A stretch of DNA of 48,382 nt from Candidatus Rokuibacteriota bacterium (GCA_016209635.1 JACQWC010000110.1:1-48382), one strand, 5' to 3'. Shown: positions 25,770-33,796, numbered from the stretch's first letter. Program-made: numbers and translations. Notes: generated by a model from the letters alone, not told the origin.

Positions 25770-26795
25770 TCAGCGGGCGACCCGCTCCATCATGACCGAC
25801 TCGATCTCCCGGATGAGGCTCTCGGCGGTGGCGACGCGCCCGAGCAGCCGCTGGAAGTTCTCGCAGGTCGCGTCGTGCAGCCGCTGGCTCGCGGCGGCGC
25901 AGCCGTCTTCGACGAGCACGCAGCGGTACCCGCGGTCGGCGGCGTCCCGCGCGGTCCCCTCGACGCACGAATTGGTCGACACGCCCACGAGCGCGAGCTG
26001 CTCCACGCCCCACGCGCGGAGCAGCCGCTCGAAGCCCGACGAGTGGAACGCGCTCATGGTGGTCTTGTTGATCACGGGCTCGCCGGGCACCGGCGCCAGG
26101 GCCTCGAGGATCTCGTGCTCCCGCCGCCCCCGCGTGTTCCCGACCGCGCGGGCCAGACCCCGCATGTGCGGCAGGAGGTCGGAGAAGTCCGGCAGCTCGG
26201 AGCCGACCGTCAGGTAGACACGGCGGAGGCCGTGGGCGCGGAAGACGTCGAGGAGCCGTCGGATCGTCGGGACGATGATCCGCTCGATCCGGTCGAAGCG
26301 GTACGCGCCAAGCGTCGTCTGGCCGCGCTCCCGGAGGAACCGCCCGAGCCCCTCGTCGCGGGAGGCGCTCGCGTACTGCATGTCCACCACGACGAGGGCG
26401 AGACGCTCCGGGTCGAGGGCGAAGGCCGGATTGAACGCGGCCGCGTAGTCCGCCTGAAGCGCGGGGCCCCCGTCCTCCCAGGGCAGCTCGATCCCGAGGA
26501 GCGGCGCGTGCTGCTGGGCCCCGTAGGTGTCCCGCTCGCCCACGCTCCCCTGCGCCGTCTGGCGCGCGACCGTCAGCTTCAGCGCGAGGGCCGGATCGTA
26601 GAAGACCACTTCGTAGACCTGGTCCGGCGGGATCCGGTAGAGCGCCGCGACGCGCTCGCGGGTGAAGTATCCGGTGCGCTTAACCGCGTCGTACGTCGCG
26701 CGGTCAGGGAAGATCAGGTCGAGCGTGATCTCGAACGGGCCGGCGTTCTTCGACCGGATCACGCGGGCCAGCTCGGCGAGCCTCCGCGTGGCCAC
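25770..26795 (-). CDS. Fusion of a DUF4387 domain with an isochorismatase-like cysteine hydrolase
   Basis: A 341-residue protein with two domains in one frame. Residues 1 to about 110 are a DUF4387 domain (RRLAELARVIRSKNAGPFEI, DPALALKLTVARQ, DTYGAQQHAPLLG). The rest is an isochorismatase-fold hydrolase with its triad: aspartate in LALVVVDMQYA, lysine in VINKTTMSAF and the nucleophile Cys277 in GVSTNSCVEGTARDA. The start is a GTG at 26795, overlapping nothing and two bases after the AtuA stop. DUF4387 proteins usually accompany AtuA as separate small proteins; here the partner is joined to an amide or ureide hydrolase. The whole probably acts in one pathway with AtuA and the dihydropyrimidinase. 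Confidence 0.83.
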   Translation of the reverse strand: MATRRLAELARVIRSKNAGPFEITLDLIFPDRATYDAVKRTGYFTRERVAALYRIPPDQVYEVVFYDPALALKLTVARQTAQGSVGERDTYGAQQHAPLLGIELPWEDGGPALQADYAAAFNPAFALDPERLALVVVDMQYASASRDEGLGRFLRERGQTTLGAYRFDRIERIIVPTIRRLLDVFRAHGLRRVYLTVGSELPDFSDLLPHMRGLARAVGNTRGRREHEILEALAPVPGEPVINKTTMSAFHSSGFERLLRAWGVEQLALVGVSTNSCVEGTARDAADRGYRCVLVEDGCAAASQRLHDATCENFQRLLGRVATAESLIREIESVMMERVAR

Positions 26796-26797
26796 GC

Positions 26798-28159
26798 TCA
26801 GTACTCGACGAGCTCGACGGGGAAGGGCGCCGCGGGGTCCTCGACGGCGAGCAAGTGATAGACGTTGAAGCGGTAGACGGGTCCGAGCCTGACGTCGCTC
26901 GGGGCGAATGGAAAGGCGAGATTGCCCGCCGTCGCCTTGCGTCCGGGGTAGGCGTAGTGGATCAGCGTGGCGCGGACGAAGGCGCAGATCGCGTCCGCCA
27001 GCTCCTGCGTCGCCGCCACCACCTCGATCACGAGGCCGACCTCGTGGGGCCCGGCCCCGGCCCGGAGCGGCTCGCTCGCCCCCATCACGCCGTCGATGCC
27101 GTAGTGGTGGAAGAGGATCCGGTAGTCGCCCCGCGGCACCCGGTCGAAGTAGTCGCGGGTGAGGTCGACCACCGCCTCCTCCGAAGCGTGGAGCTCCGCG
27201 AGCATCAGGGGGTCGCGGATTCCGGCGAGGACGACCGTCCGGTACGCGCAGAGCTCCGCGCCCTCGAGTTTCACCGTGTAGGGCGTCGACGGGTGGAAGG
27301 CGCTCCCCCGAACCTCGACCGCGCGATCTCCGATCTGCCGGAAGGTGCAGCCGGAGAGATCCGTGAGGCCGCCGGGCCCCGGCAGGAGGTAGGGGTGCGA
27401 CTTCTCGTAGAGCGTGTGGGCCGCGACCGAGGTCTCCGTGCAGCGGCGCGCCGGATTCAGCGGCTCGACGACGAAGCCGTCGGAGCGGAGGACGCCGAGC
27501 ATCGCGTCGCCCGGCGAGCCGGGGTCGGCTGCGAGCGCGCCGCACTCGAGGATCTTCCCGAGGTGCCACGCGGGCCCCTCGGCGAATCCCTTCCACAGCG
27601 GCCAGGCCGCGAAGCACGCCGGGTCGTACGCCCGGCCGGCGATGATCACCTGGGCCCCTGTCTCGAGCGCCCGGATCAGCGGCTCCGCCCCCATCTGGGC
27701 GACGATGCGGGTGGCACTGTCGATCGCCTTGTCGGTGAGCGACGGCACCCCCCGGAGCGGCGTGATCCGCCCGGCGGCCAGCTCGGATTTCAGGAATTCC
27801 TTGTCCAGCTCGGCGTGAACGTAGGCGACGCGGAGGCGCCGCCCGTCCTCTCGGATCAGCTCCTCGAGGATCTCGCGGGTCCACGCGAGGTGGACCTCCG
27901 CACCCGAGCCGCCGGCGGAGCCGACGATGACCGGCACGCCGAGGTCGAGACCGCCGCGGAGCATCGCACCGAGGTCCTTCTTCGTCGCGGCGCGGCTCAC
28001 GATGCCGACGCCCGCCCCGAGCTTGTGCGGCCCGCCGTCGGTCGAGCCGGCGTCGGCCGCGATCACGTGGGGCCGCCGGAGCAGGCCCGCCTCGAACGAC
28101 GCCAGCGGGAAGCCGTAGCCGAGCATGCCCAGCGGCGCCAGGATCCGACACTCGTCCAT
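26798..28159 (-). CDS. AtuA family (acyclic terpene utilisation-like) protein
   Basis: A 453-residue protein of the AtuA family. The N-terminus shows RILAPLGMLGYGFP and the block AADAGSTDGGPHKLG, followed by GSAGGSGAEVHL. Later segments include GRAYDPACFAAWPLWKGF, KILECGALAA and SAFHPSTPYTVKLEGA. AtuA is named after Pseudomonas genes for citronellol and geraniol breakdown, but many members lie in other catabolic clusters and their reaction is not settled. It is packed between a dihydropyrimidinase (8-base gap) and the DUF4387 fusion (2-base gap). The pairing with DUF4387 is a recurrent association known from other genomes. The substrate is unknown. Confidence 0.83.
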   Translation of the reverse strand: MDECRILAPLGMLGYGFPLASFEAGLLRRPHVIAADAGSTDGGPHKLGAGVGIVSRAATKKDLGAMLRGGLDLGVPVIVGSAGGSGAEVHLAWTREILEELIREDGRRLRVAYVHAELDKEFLKSELAAGRITPLRGVPSLTDKAIDSATRIVAQMGAEPLIRALETGAQVIIAGRAYDPACFAAWPLWKGFAEGPAWHLGKILECGALAADPGSPGDAMLGVLRSDGFVVEPLNPARRCTETSVAAHTLYEKSHPYLLPGPGGLTDLSGCTFRQIGDRAVEVRGSAFHPSTPYTVKLEGAELCAYRTVVLAGIRDPLMLAELHASEEAVVDLTRDYFDRVPRGDYRILFHHYGIDGVMGASEPLRAGAGPHEVGLVIEVVAATQELADAICAFVRATLIHYAYPGRKATAGNLAFPFAPSDVRLGPVYRFNVYHLLAVEDPAAPFPVELVEY

Positions 28160-28167
28160 GGCCGGCC

Positions 28168-29598
28168 TCAGCACGCGGGACGGCGGAGGATCACGGGATC
28201 GATCTTGCGCTGGAGCAGGCGGCCGTCGCTCGGGCTCCCGACGAGCGCGCCGCCATCGGCGATCACCCGGCCGCGCAGGATCGTCGTCACGGGCCACCCG
28301 GACACGCTCCACCCCTCCCACGGGCTGTAGTCGGTCACGTGGAAGTCCTCCCGCGTGAGGGTCTTCTTGATCCCGGGGTCGATCAGCGCCAGGTCGGCGT
28401 CGCTCCCCGGGGCGATGACGCCCTTACGGGGGTAGAGGCCGAAGATCCGCGCGGCGTTCGTGGCGGTGATCTCGGCGAAGCGCTCGAGCGACATCCCGCG
28501 CTTCACCACGCCCTCGCTGAACGCGATCCCCATCCGGGCCTCGGCGCCGACGTTCCCACCGGTCACGTCCTCGATGGTCTTGCCGCGGAGCTTGACGGCG
28601 AGGGTCGTCGGGTACTCGTCGGTCGCGAGGGTCGAGAGATCGTCCCCCACGAGCCCGCCCCAGAGCGCCTGCTGGTCCTCGGGCAGCTTCAGCGACGGGT
28701 ACGTGTGCGAGCAGAAGCCGCGCGGCGTCTTGTAGTAGTCGGCGTTGAAGCAGGTGTACTGGTGGAGCGTCTCGCCGTACACGGGCAGCCCGAGCGAGCG
28801 GGCCTCCGCGACCGCCTCGACCCCCTCGCGGGCGGAGGTGTGGACGAAGTAGACGGCCGCGCCCGTCGCCCGAGCGAGCGCGATCGTCCGCCGGAACGCG
28901 AGCAGCTCGGAGAGCTTCGTGTGGACGAGGTGCAGGTTCGTGCCGTCCATCCGCCCCTCGGCGCGGAACTTCTCGTACATGAACTGGACGAGGTCCTCGT
29001 CCTCGCCGTGGACCGCGATCAGGCCGCCGTGGGCGGCGATCTTCTCCATCGCGTGCTGGATCCGGCCGAAGTCGAGGCGGTTCCCGGCGCGCTTGGGATG
29101 CGGGGGCAGCACGTTGGTCGTGAAGACCTTGAAGCTCGGGAACCCCTCCTGGATCGCCTCGGGGATCTGCTCGAAGACGCGGAGCGCCAGCGGCCCGCAG
29201 AGCGTCACGTGGAAGGCGTAGTCGACGTACGAGTTGCCCTTCCACCGGGCGCGCCGCTGCTCGATCACCTCGGGAATCTCCATCCCCGGCCGCACGTAGC
29301 AGAAGTCGATGTGCGTCGTGGTCCCGCCGAAGGCCATCCCTCGGGTGTCCTCCTCCGGCCCCATCGTGAGCCCGGGCTCGTCGGGATGGCTCATGATCGC
29401 GTGCGCCAGATGCGTGTGCGGATCGATCCCGCCGGGGACGACGATCTTGCCCGACGCGTCGAGGACGCGGGCCGAGCCGGTCGCCAGCGTTCCCGGCTGA
29501 CCGAGGACGGCGATGCGCTCGCCCTCGATACCCACGTCCCACGCCCCGACACCCTGGGGCGTGACGACCTGCCCATGACGGATCACGAGGTCGAGCAC
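28168..29598 (-). CDS. Dihydropyrimidinase/hydantoinase-like cyclic amidohydrolase
   Basis: A 476-residue metal-dependent amidohydrolase. All binuclear-site ligands are present: H61 and H63 (DPHTHLAH), the carboxylated lysine K157 (SFKVFTTN), H197 (VHGEDED), H253 (FVHTSAREG) and an aspartate in LATDEYPTT. This enzyme class opens cyclic amides such as dihydropyrimidines, hydantoins or allantoin-like rings. The GTG at 29598 gives the normal start LDLVIRHGQVVTPQG; anything longer is unlike the family. A promoter -10 lies only a few bases before it, so the mRNA may be leaderless. It is the first gene of the minus-strand cluster that runs through AtuA, DUF4387, MFS and the UGSC genes. Confidence 0.9.
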   Translation of the reverse strand: MLDLVIRHGQVVTPQGVGAWDVGIEGERIAVLGQPGTLATGSARVLDASGKIVVPGGIDPHTHLAHAIMSHPDEPGLTMGPEEDTRGMAFGGTTTHIDFCYVRPGMEIPEVIEQRRARWKGNSYVDYAFHVTLCGPLALRVFEQIPEAIQEGFPSFKVFTTNVLPPHPKRAGNRLDFGRIQHAMEKIAAHGGLIAVHGEDEDLVQFMYEKFRAEGRMDGTNLHLVHTKLSELLAFRRTIALARATGAAVYFVHTSAREGVEAVAEARSLGLPVYGETLHQYTCFNADYYKTPRGFCSHTYPSLKLPEDQQALWGGLVGDDLSTLATDEYPTTLAVKLRGKTIEDVTGGNVGAEARMGIAFSEGVVKRGMSLERFAEITATNAARIFGLYPRKGVIAPGSDADLALIDPGIKKTLTREDFHVTDYSPWEGWSVSGWPVTTILRGRVIADGGALVGSPSDGRLLQRKIDPVILRRPAC

Positions 29599-30040
29599 GG
29601 GCTGAGCGTAGCCCACGCCGCGTGAGCGGTCAACGACGAAGGCGGGACGGAGCGAGGGCGCATCCGGTTCTGTGACAGCTTGCCACGTCCCGATGCCCGA
29701 GGACCTCCTGGCCTGGGCAGCCGGCCGATCGGATGTTCGCGTCGTGAGACGCCCCGCAGCGTTTGCGGGTCGATGCGCCAAGATACGCTGCACACCCTTG
29801 CGGCCTATCCAGGCTTGGCCGCGTTGTCTTGGTCGATCGCAAGATGTTGAAACGATGGCGCCAGATGCGAACAAGACACGTCGCGTCGCTATCTGAATAG
29901 GCCGACCAGCCCTGCAGCGTTTGCCAGAATACGCAGATCAGCCTATCCTGCTGCCGAATTCTAGTTCGCCGCATAGGCGGACGGGCCACGGTAATCGCCA
30001 TCGAGTTCGGTTATCCTGAAGATGCTGCGTGAGGGCGCCG
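29599..30040. other. Gene-free, lower-GC stretch at the left edge of the island
   Basis: I find no convincing gene, tRNA or mobile-element end here. The first 35 bases hold the promoter described above. Beyond about 29640 the base composition drops, and short AT-richer patches appear that are absent elsewhere. An 11-base direct repeat, GCAGCGTTTGC, occurs at 29756-29766 and 29914-29924, 158 bases apart. The stretch looks like degraded sequence at the border of the acquired region and must contain the promoter of the antitoxin gene, which I could not place confidently. Confidence 0.5.
29605..29633 (-). promoter_or_regulatory. Promoter of the dihydropyrimidinase-UGSC cluster, probably leaderless
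   Basis: On the minus strand TTGACC (29633-29628) and TACGCT (29610-29605) are exactly 17 bases apart. Initiation six to seven bases after the -10 would fall on or next to the GTG start at 29598. No ribosome-binding site precedes that codon. Confidence 0.6.
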
Positions 30041-30223
30041 ATGTCGAACGGCAGCGCGAAACAGAAAGTCCTTGAGGTGATCGAGAAGCTCCCAGCGGAT
30101 GCAACGCTGGAGGACGCGATCGAGCGCCTGGTGCTCTTGGCGAAGACGGAGCGCGGGTTGGCCGAGCTGGATGCTGGGCAGGGGGTCGACCATGCCGAGG
30201 CGAAGCGTCGACTTTTGCGGTGA
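30041..30223 (+). CDS. Antitoxin-like protein of a ParE/RelE toxin-antitoxin pair
   Basis: A 60-residue, highly charged, mostly helical protein (KQKVLEVIEKLPADATLEDA, IERLVLLAKTERGLAELDAG, VDHAEAKRRLL). It matches the short antitoxin-like proteins that precede ParE/RelE toxins. It lacks an obvious N-terminal DNA-binding ribbon, so it may be a toxin-binding antitoxin with weak autoregulation. The ATG at 30041 is chosen over an in-frame ATG at 30029 because it starts a regular protein. Its stop overlaps the ATG of the toxin reading frame at 30220, the standard coupling. The GC content is below that of the surrounding genome. Confidence 0.68.
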   Translation: MSNGSAKQKVLEVIEKLPADATLEDAIERLVLLAKTERGLAELDAGQGVDHAEAKRRLLR

Positions 30224-30508
30224 CCCAGGTCATCTGGGCACCTCAGGCCATCCAAGACGTCGAGGCCATACGCGCGCATGTCGCCAGCGACTCCGCTCAC
30301 TACGCCGCCCTTGTTGTTGAACGGATCGTTGCCGCCGTGGAACGACTCAAGGACCACCCCCGCTGCGGACGTGTCGTGCCTGAGCTTGGCGACGAAGTCG
30401 ATCCGCGAGGTCATCCACGGCAACTACCGAATCGTCTACCGTCTGAGACATGACGTCGTCGATATTGCGACGGTCTTCCATGGTGCCCGCCTATTCCGAC
30501 TCGACTGA
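30220..30508 (+). pseudogene. ParE/RelE-type toxin, frameshifted
   Basis: Two overlapping frames together make a complete ParE-like toxin of about 95 residues. The first, from 30220, gives VIWAPQAIQDVEAIRAHVA and RLKDHPRCGRVVPELGDE. The second gives SIREVIHGNYRIVYRLR, ending in VVDIATVFHGARLFRLD at 30508. The switch falls near 30394-30400, where one extra base (about 30397) breaks the frame. The first frame alone runs to 30453 with an unrelated tail that loses the core strands. The gene is therefore probably inactive, unless the extra base is a sequencing error. The antitoxin upstream is intact, as expected when a toxin decays first. Confidence 0.78.
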
Positions 30509-30526
30509 AAGCGATGACATCCGCGC

Positions 30527-30598
30527 GTCGAACTGCCCGATGAACCCGCCGGCGGCTCCGCGGTGCTCAGCCGCCGCGGGTTATCGGGGGCGTTATAC
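30527..30598. repeat. Long imperfect palindrome, attC-like, after the toxin gene
   Basis: A 20-pair stem can form from CCCGAT (30536-30541), AACCCG (30543-30548) and CGGCGGCT (30550-30557). These pair with AGCCGCCG (30569-30576), CGGGTT (30577-30582) and ATCGGG (30583-30588). The two unpaired bases, G30542 and C30549, are both on the left arm. Outside it, GTCGAAC (30527) and GTTATAC (30592) loosely mirror integron R boxes but do not fit GTTRRRY. It could be a degenerate attC site of a toxin-antitoxin cassette, or simply a strong terminator. Confidence 0.5.
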
Positions 30599-30671
30599 GC
30601 ACTAAGGGGCGATGACGAGATTATTGAGCTTTGCAGAACTAATGCATAGATGCCGACGGGCGCACGCTCGC

Positions 30672-30701
30672 TTGACCACGCTGATCGTCGCGTCCTACCA
30701 T
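30672..30701 (+). promoter_or_regulatory. Promoter of the orphan ABC binding-protein gene
   Basis: TTGACC (30672-30677) and TACCAT (30696-30701) are 18 bases apart. Initiation near 30708 would give a leader of about 23 bases containing GGGAGG before the ATG at 30731. Confidence 0.5.
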
Positions 30702-30730
30702 CAGGTCCACGCGCTGATGGGAGGCACCCC

Positions 30731-31711
30731 ATGAAGCGGCGCGCCGGCCTGCTCGTCCTCGTGTCGGTTGCCGCCGTCCTCGCCGTGCCGCCCGCCGTCG
30801 AGGCGCAGCAGACGCAGCGGGTGTACCGGATTGGTCTGTTCCATGTGGGTCTCGATCACGTCCCACCGTCATTGGAGAATCTTAAGAAAACCCTACGGGC
30901 GTTCGGGTACGAGGAGGGGCAGAACCTTCGTCTAGACTGGCGCAATCTGCCCGATGAGCCCGCCGCGCATAAGACCGCTGCCGACTTCGTGCGAGACGGG
31001 GTCGACCTGATCGTCGCGTTCGAGAACCACACGGTGCGTGCAGCTAAGGCCGCGACGTCGAGCATTCCGATCGTCATGCTTCACGTCACTGACCCAGTGC
31101 AAGACGGCTTCGTAAGAAGCCTTGCGCATCCCGGTGGCAACGTTACAGGCTTCGCCGGGCTACCGGATTACCCCGCCAAGCAACTCCAGATTTTTACCGA
31201 AATCCTTCCAGGGCTCCGTCGAGTCCTTCTTCTCATTGATCCTAGGGACCCTGTGACGCCACGGCAGCTCGCGGAGGTTCGGCAGGCGGCGACGACCCTC
31301 CGGCTGGAGCGGGTGGAGCGACACGCGACCGATGAGGCGGACGTTCGTCGCGTGTTCACCTCGCTTCAACCCCGAGACGCCGATGGAGTATTCGTCGTCT
31401 CGCCAAATCTTTATCTGCGCTTTACGTCCCTCATCATGAAATCTGCCCTGACAAAGCGCCTTCCTGTGGCCTGGCACCAGCGGCACGGCGCGGAAGAAGG
31501 CGCGCTGTTTTCCTATGGCAGCGATCTCGCGGCCATCGGAGTCGATGCTGCCCGCTACATCGATCGGATCCTGAAGGGTACGCATCCAGGAGAGCTCCCG
31601 GTCCAGCAGTTCGCACGATTCGAGCTGGTCATCAACCTCAAGACTGCCAAGGCGCTCAGTCTGACGGTCCCGCCGTTGCTGCTGCTGCGGGCGGACCAGG
31701 TCATCGAGTAG
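30731..31711 (+). CDS. ABC transporter substrate-binding protein (ABC_sub_bind, TrpX-like), orphan
   Basis: A 326-residue exported binding protein. Residues 1-27 form a signal peptide ([20 protein letters not shown] then an AVEAQQ cleavage region). The mature protein begins [14 protein letters not shown] and shows the family blocks [49 protein letters not shown] and the C-terminal [19 protein letters not shown]. This matches the PF04392 type. No permease or ATPase gene accompanies it, which is common for this group. Its GC content is lower than that of the flanking operons. The ATG at 30731 is preceded by GGGAGG and begins the signal peptide; an upstream extension is not protein-like. The ligand is unknown. 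Confidence 0.87.
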   Translation: MKRRAGLLVLVSVAAVLAVPPAVEAQQTQRVYRIGLFHVGLDHVPPSLENLKKTLRAFGYEEGQNLRLDWRNLPDEPAAHKTAADFVRDGVDLIVAFENHTVRAAKAATSSIPIVMLHVTDPVQDGFVRSLAHPGGNVTGFAGLPDYPAKQLQIFTEILPGLRRVLLLIDPRDPVTPRQLAEVRQAATTLRLERVERHATDEADVRRVFTSLQPRDADGVFVVSPNLYLRFTSLIMKSALTKRLPVAWHQRHGAEEGALFSYGSDLAAIGVDAARYIDRILKGTHPGELPVQQFARFELVINLKTAKALSLTVPPLLLLRADQVIE

Positions 31712-31718
31712 TCTCATC

Positions 31719-31958
31719 ATGCCCTGGCTGTGTTGGCGGCATTTCCATTACCTACCCAAGACTCAATCGGATCACGTCGAGCTGTACAGGCGGACGGCGG
31801 TATACGTAGATCGGATACTTAAAGGCGCGAAGCCCGGCGACCTCCCGATCGAGCAACCCACGAAATTCGAGTTGGCGATCAATCTCAAGACGGCGAAAGC
31901 CCTAGGCCTCACGATCCCGCCGTCGCTGCTCGTGCAGGCAGATCGCGTTGTTGAATGA
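31719..31958 (+). pseudogene. C-terminal fragment of a second ABC_sub_bind protein
   Basis: From about 31779 the frame reads [20 protein letters not shown], then [20 protein letters not shown], then [19 protein letters not shown]. This is the last 60 residues of the same family as the preceding gene. The first 20 residues after the ATG at 31719 are unrelated. Everything N-terminal, including the signal peptide, is missing. It differs at many positions from the intact neighbour, so it is a remnant of another member rather than a recent duplication. Confidence 0.82.
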
Positions 31959-31982
31959 TGGCGACCAGTGCTGCTTGGAGCT

Positions 31983-32054
31983 GCCCAACACATCGCGCTC
32001 CACCGGTCCGGGGCTCGCGTTGCTCGCTCCGGCTGGTGACCGCGGGCGTTCGCC
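31983..32054. repeat. Degenerate attC-like recombination site
   Basis: The stretch begins GCCCAAC (fits RYYYAAC) and continues ACATCGCGCTCCACCGG. It has a central CCGG...CCGG and CACC...GGTG symmetry and ends GGTGACCGCGGGCGTTCGCC, which resembles the 3' half of many attC sites except that GTTCGCC departs from GTTRRRY. It is 72 bases long, starts 25 bases after a gene end and precedes the YciI gene, as a cassette boundary would. No integrase is in the window. Confidence 0.4.
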
Positions 32055-32118
32055 GGACTGGCGGCCTCTCTGGTGAGGGGCGGGTCACGCTGGTCATGCT
32101 GTGGGTGGGGGAGACAGT

Positions 32119-32415
32119 ATGCGATGGGTGGCGATCTTCGACGACAACGAGGGACACGAGTCGGTCCGGAAGGAGCACTCGGGAGCCCACTTCGAGTATC
32201 TGGCTGCGCATCGCGACAAGATCGTGATCGCGGGAGGTCTGCGGCCGGCGCCCGGCGAGTGGTACTGCGGCGGACTCTGGGTCATGGAGGTCGACTCGAG
32301 AGACGAAGCCGCGAGGCTGGTCGAGGGCGATCCGTATCTTCGGCTCGGCCTTCGCAAAAGCTATCGTCTGCTTGTCTGGGGCAAGGCCCCCTGCTATGAG
32401 ACGGTGAACCTGTAG
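32119..32415 (+). CDS. YciI-like protein
   Basis: A 98-residue protein of the YciI/YCII-related ferredoxin-like fold. It has MRWVAIFDDNEGHESVRKEH at the start, the AAHRDKIVIAGGLRP segment and GGLWVMEVDSRDEAARLVEG, which are typical. The ATG at 32119 follows GGGGGAG; a longer reading from 32101 adds six residues. Most YciI proteins have no known function; some act in dechlorination or as small dehydrogenase-like enzymes. It closes the lower-GC island and converges with the metallo-beta-lactamase gene, 25 bases away. Confidence 0.78.
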   Translation: MRWVAIFDDNEGHESVRKEHSGAHFEYLAAHRDKIVIAGGLRPAPGEWYCGGLWVMEVDSRDEAARLVEGDPYLRLGLRKSYRLLVWGKAPCYETVNL

Positions 32416-32440
32416 GAAGTTGGGTGGGCTCCGTCGATAC

Positions 32441-33796
32441 TCAGGGGGAGCCGGCCGACTCCCGCAGAGTCCTCAAGAGCCAGGTGTGGACGCGCGAGCG
32501 GATGTGCGTCGGCTTGAACGGCTTCGTGACGAAATCGGTCGCCCCCGCGGCGAAGCCCGCCACGGTGGCGGAAGAGTCCGTGGACGCGGTGATCAGCACC
32601 ACCGGGACCTCGCGGAGCCGCGGGTCCGGATCCCCCCTGAGCGCGCGGCAGACTCCGAGGCCGTCGAGCCTCGGCATGTTCAGGTCGAGGAGGATCAGGT
32701 CGGGGCGCTGGGCGCGGGCGATCCGGAGCGCCTCCTCCCCATCACACGCGGTGAGGAGCGCGAACCCTTCGGGCTGGAGCGTCGAGACGAGGAGATCGAC
32801 GATGTCCCGGTCATCGTCGACCAGGAGGATGGTCGCCGCCGCCTCCGCGGCTCCCCTGCCGCCGGCCGCGGGCGCTTCCGACGGGCCCGTGACGCGCGGC
32901 GCCGCGCCGCCGGGCCCCACGTCCATCACCATGCCCTCGGCAGCGCCGAACACATCGAGCGTCCCGCCGCCGCGCCGCCGGCAGGTCTCGACGAGCCGGT
33001 CCATCGCGTCGTCGTCCCGGAGGGGATCGTGGTGGAAGAGCGCGAGCCGCCTGGCGCCCGCGGCGCGGGCGAAGTCCACCGCCAGCTCGGCCGGCGTGTG
33101 GCCCCAGGACATCTTCGCGGGGTACTCGGCGAGCGTGTACTGCGCGTCGTGGATGACGAGGTCCGCCCCCGCCAGGAACTCGACGTGCCGCTGGTCCTCG
33201 GCGTGGACCGAGACTGGCTGAGCGGCGCGCCCCCCGGTGCCCCCGGTCTCGCCGTGATGCCGTGAGTGGGGCTCGTGGTCGGTCGCGTAGACGACCGTCG
33301 CGCCCCCGGCCTCGAGGCGATAGCCGAGGGTGAGCCCCGGATGGTTCAGGTACCGCGTCGTGACGCGGACCTGGCCGAGGCCGAACACGCCTTCGACGAG
33401 GCCGTGGTAGCGGATCGTCGCGACGAGCTGGCCGAGCGTCACGGGGAAGTAGGAGTACTCCATCTGCCCGGCGAGAGTCGCCTCCAGGCGCTGGCCCACG
33501 CCCTCCGGCGCGTACACGTCCCAGACGTTCCCAGAGGCGAAGAGCGGCGCGAAGAAGGGAAAGCCCTGGATATGATCCCAGTGCGTGTGGGTGATGAGGA
33601 GGTGGCCGCTCCGCGAATGGCCGCCCGGCGCCTGGAGGCTCTGGCCGAGATCGTGGGCGCCGGTGCCGCAGTCGAGCACGATCAGGGTGGAGTCCGCCCC
33701 CCGCACCTCGACGCAGGATGTGTTGCCGCCGTAGCGGACGGTGGCTGGCCCTGGCTTGGCCAGCGAGCCACGCGTCCCCCAGAAACGAATGCGCAC
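32441..33796 (-). CDS. Metallo-beta-lactamase-fold hydrolase fused to a C-terminal response-regulator receiver domain
   Basis: A 451-residue two-domain protein. Residues 1 to about 280 form an MBL-fold phosphodiesterase-like hydrolase beginning IRFWGTRGSLAKPGP, with the metal motif H70-T-H72-W-D74-H75 and a later DHEPHS and LFHHDP. After a glycine/alanine-rich linker, residues 322-451 are a receiver domain with acidic pocket DDD, phosphoacceptor Asp371 (LILLDLNMPRLDG) and Lys425 (FVTKPF). The GTG at 33796 follows GGAGGGG; a GTG at 33829 is possible. Phosphorylation of the receiver probably switches the hydrolase, whose substrate may be a cyclic nucleotide or phosphodiester. No histidine kinase is adjacent, so it is an orphan regulator. 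Confidence 0.85.
   Translation of the reverse strand: MRIRFWGTRGSLAKPGPATVRYGGNTSCVEVRGADSTLIVLDCGTGAHDLGQSLQAPGGHSRSGHLLITHTHWDHIQGFPFFAPLFASGNVWDVYAPEGVGQRLEATLAGQMEYSYFPVTLGQLVATIRYHGLVEGVFGLGQVRVTTRYLNHPGLTLGYRLEAGGATVVYATDHEPHSRHHGETGGTGGRAAQPVSVHAEDQRHVEFLAGADLVIHDAQYTLAEYPAKMSWGHTPAELAVDFARAAGARRLALFHHDPLRDDDAMDRLVETCRRRGGGTLDVFGAAEGMVMDVGPGGAAPRVTGPSEAPAAGGRGAAEAAATILLVDDDRDIVDLLVSTLQPEGFALLTACDGEEALRIARAQRPDLILLDLNMPRLDGLGVCRALRGDPDPRLREVPVVLITASTDSSATVAGFAAGATDFVTKPFKPTHIRSRVHTWLLRTLRESAGSP

Noticed and set aside
29756-29924. The 11-base direct repeat GCAGCGTTTGC as a transposon or attachment-site duplication
   Set aside because: The copies are short, 158 bases apart, and flank no recognisable mobile gene. 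Chance cannot be excluded.
31719-31958. The short frame as an intact small gene
   Set aside because: It matches only the last 60 residues of ABC_sub_bind proteins and lacks a signal peptide and both lobes.
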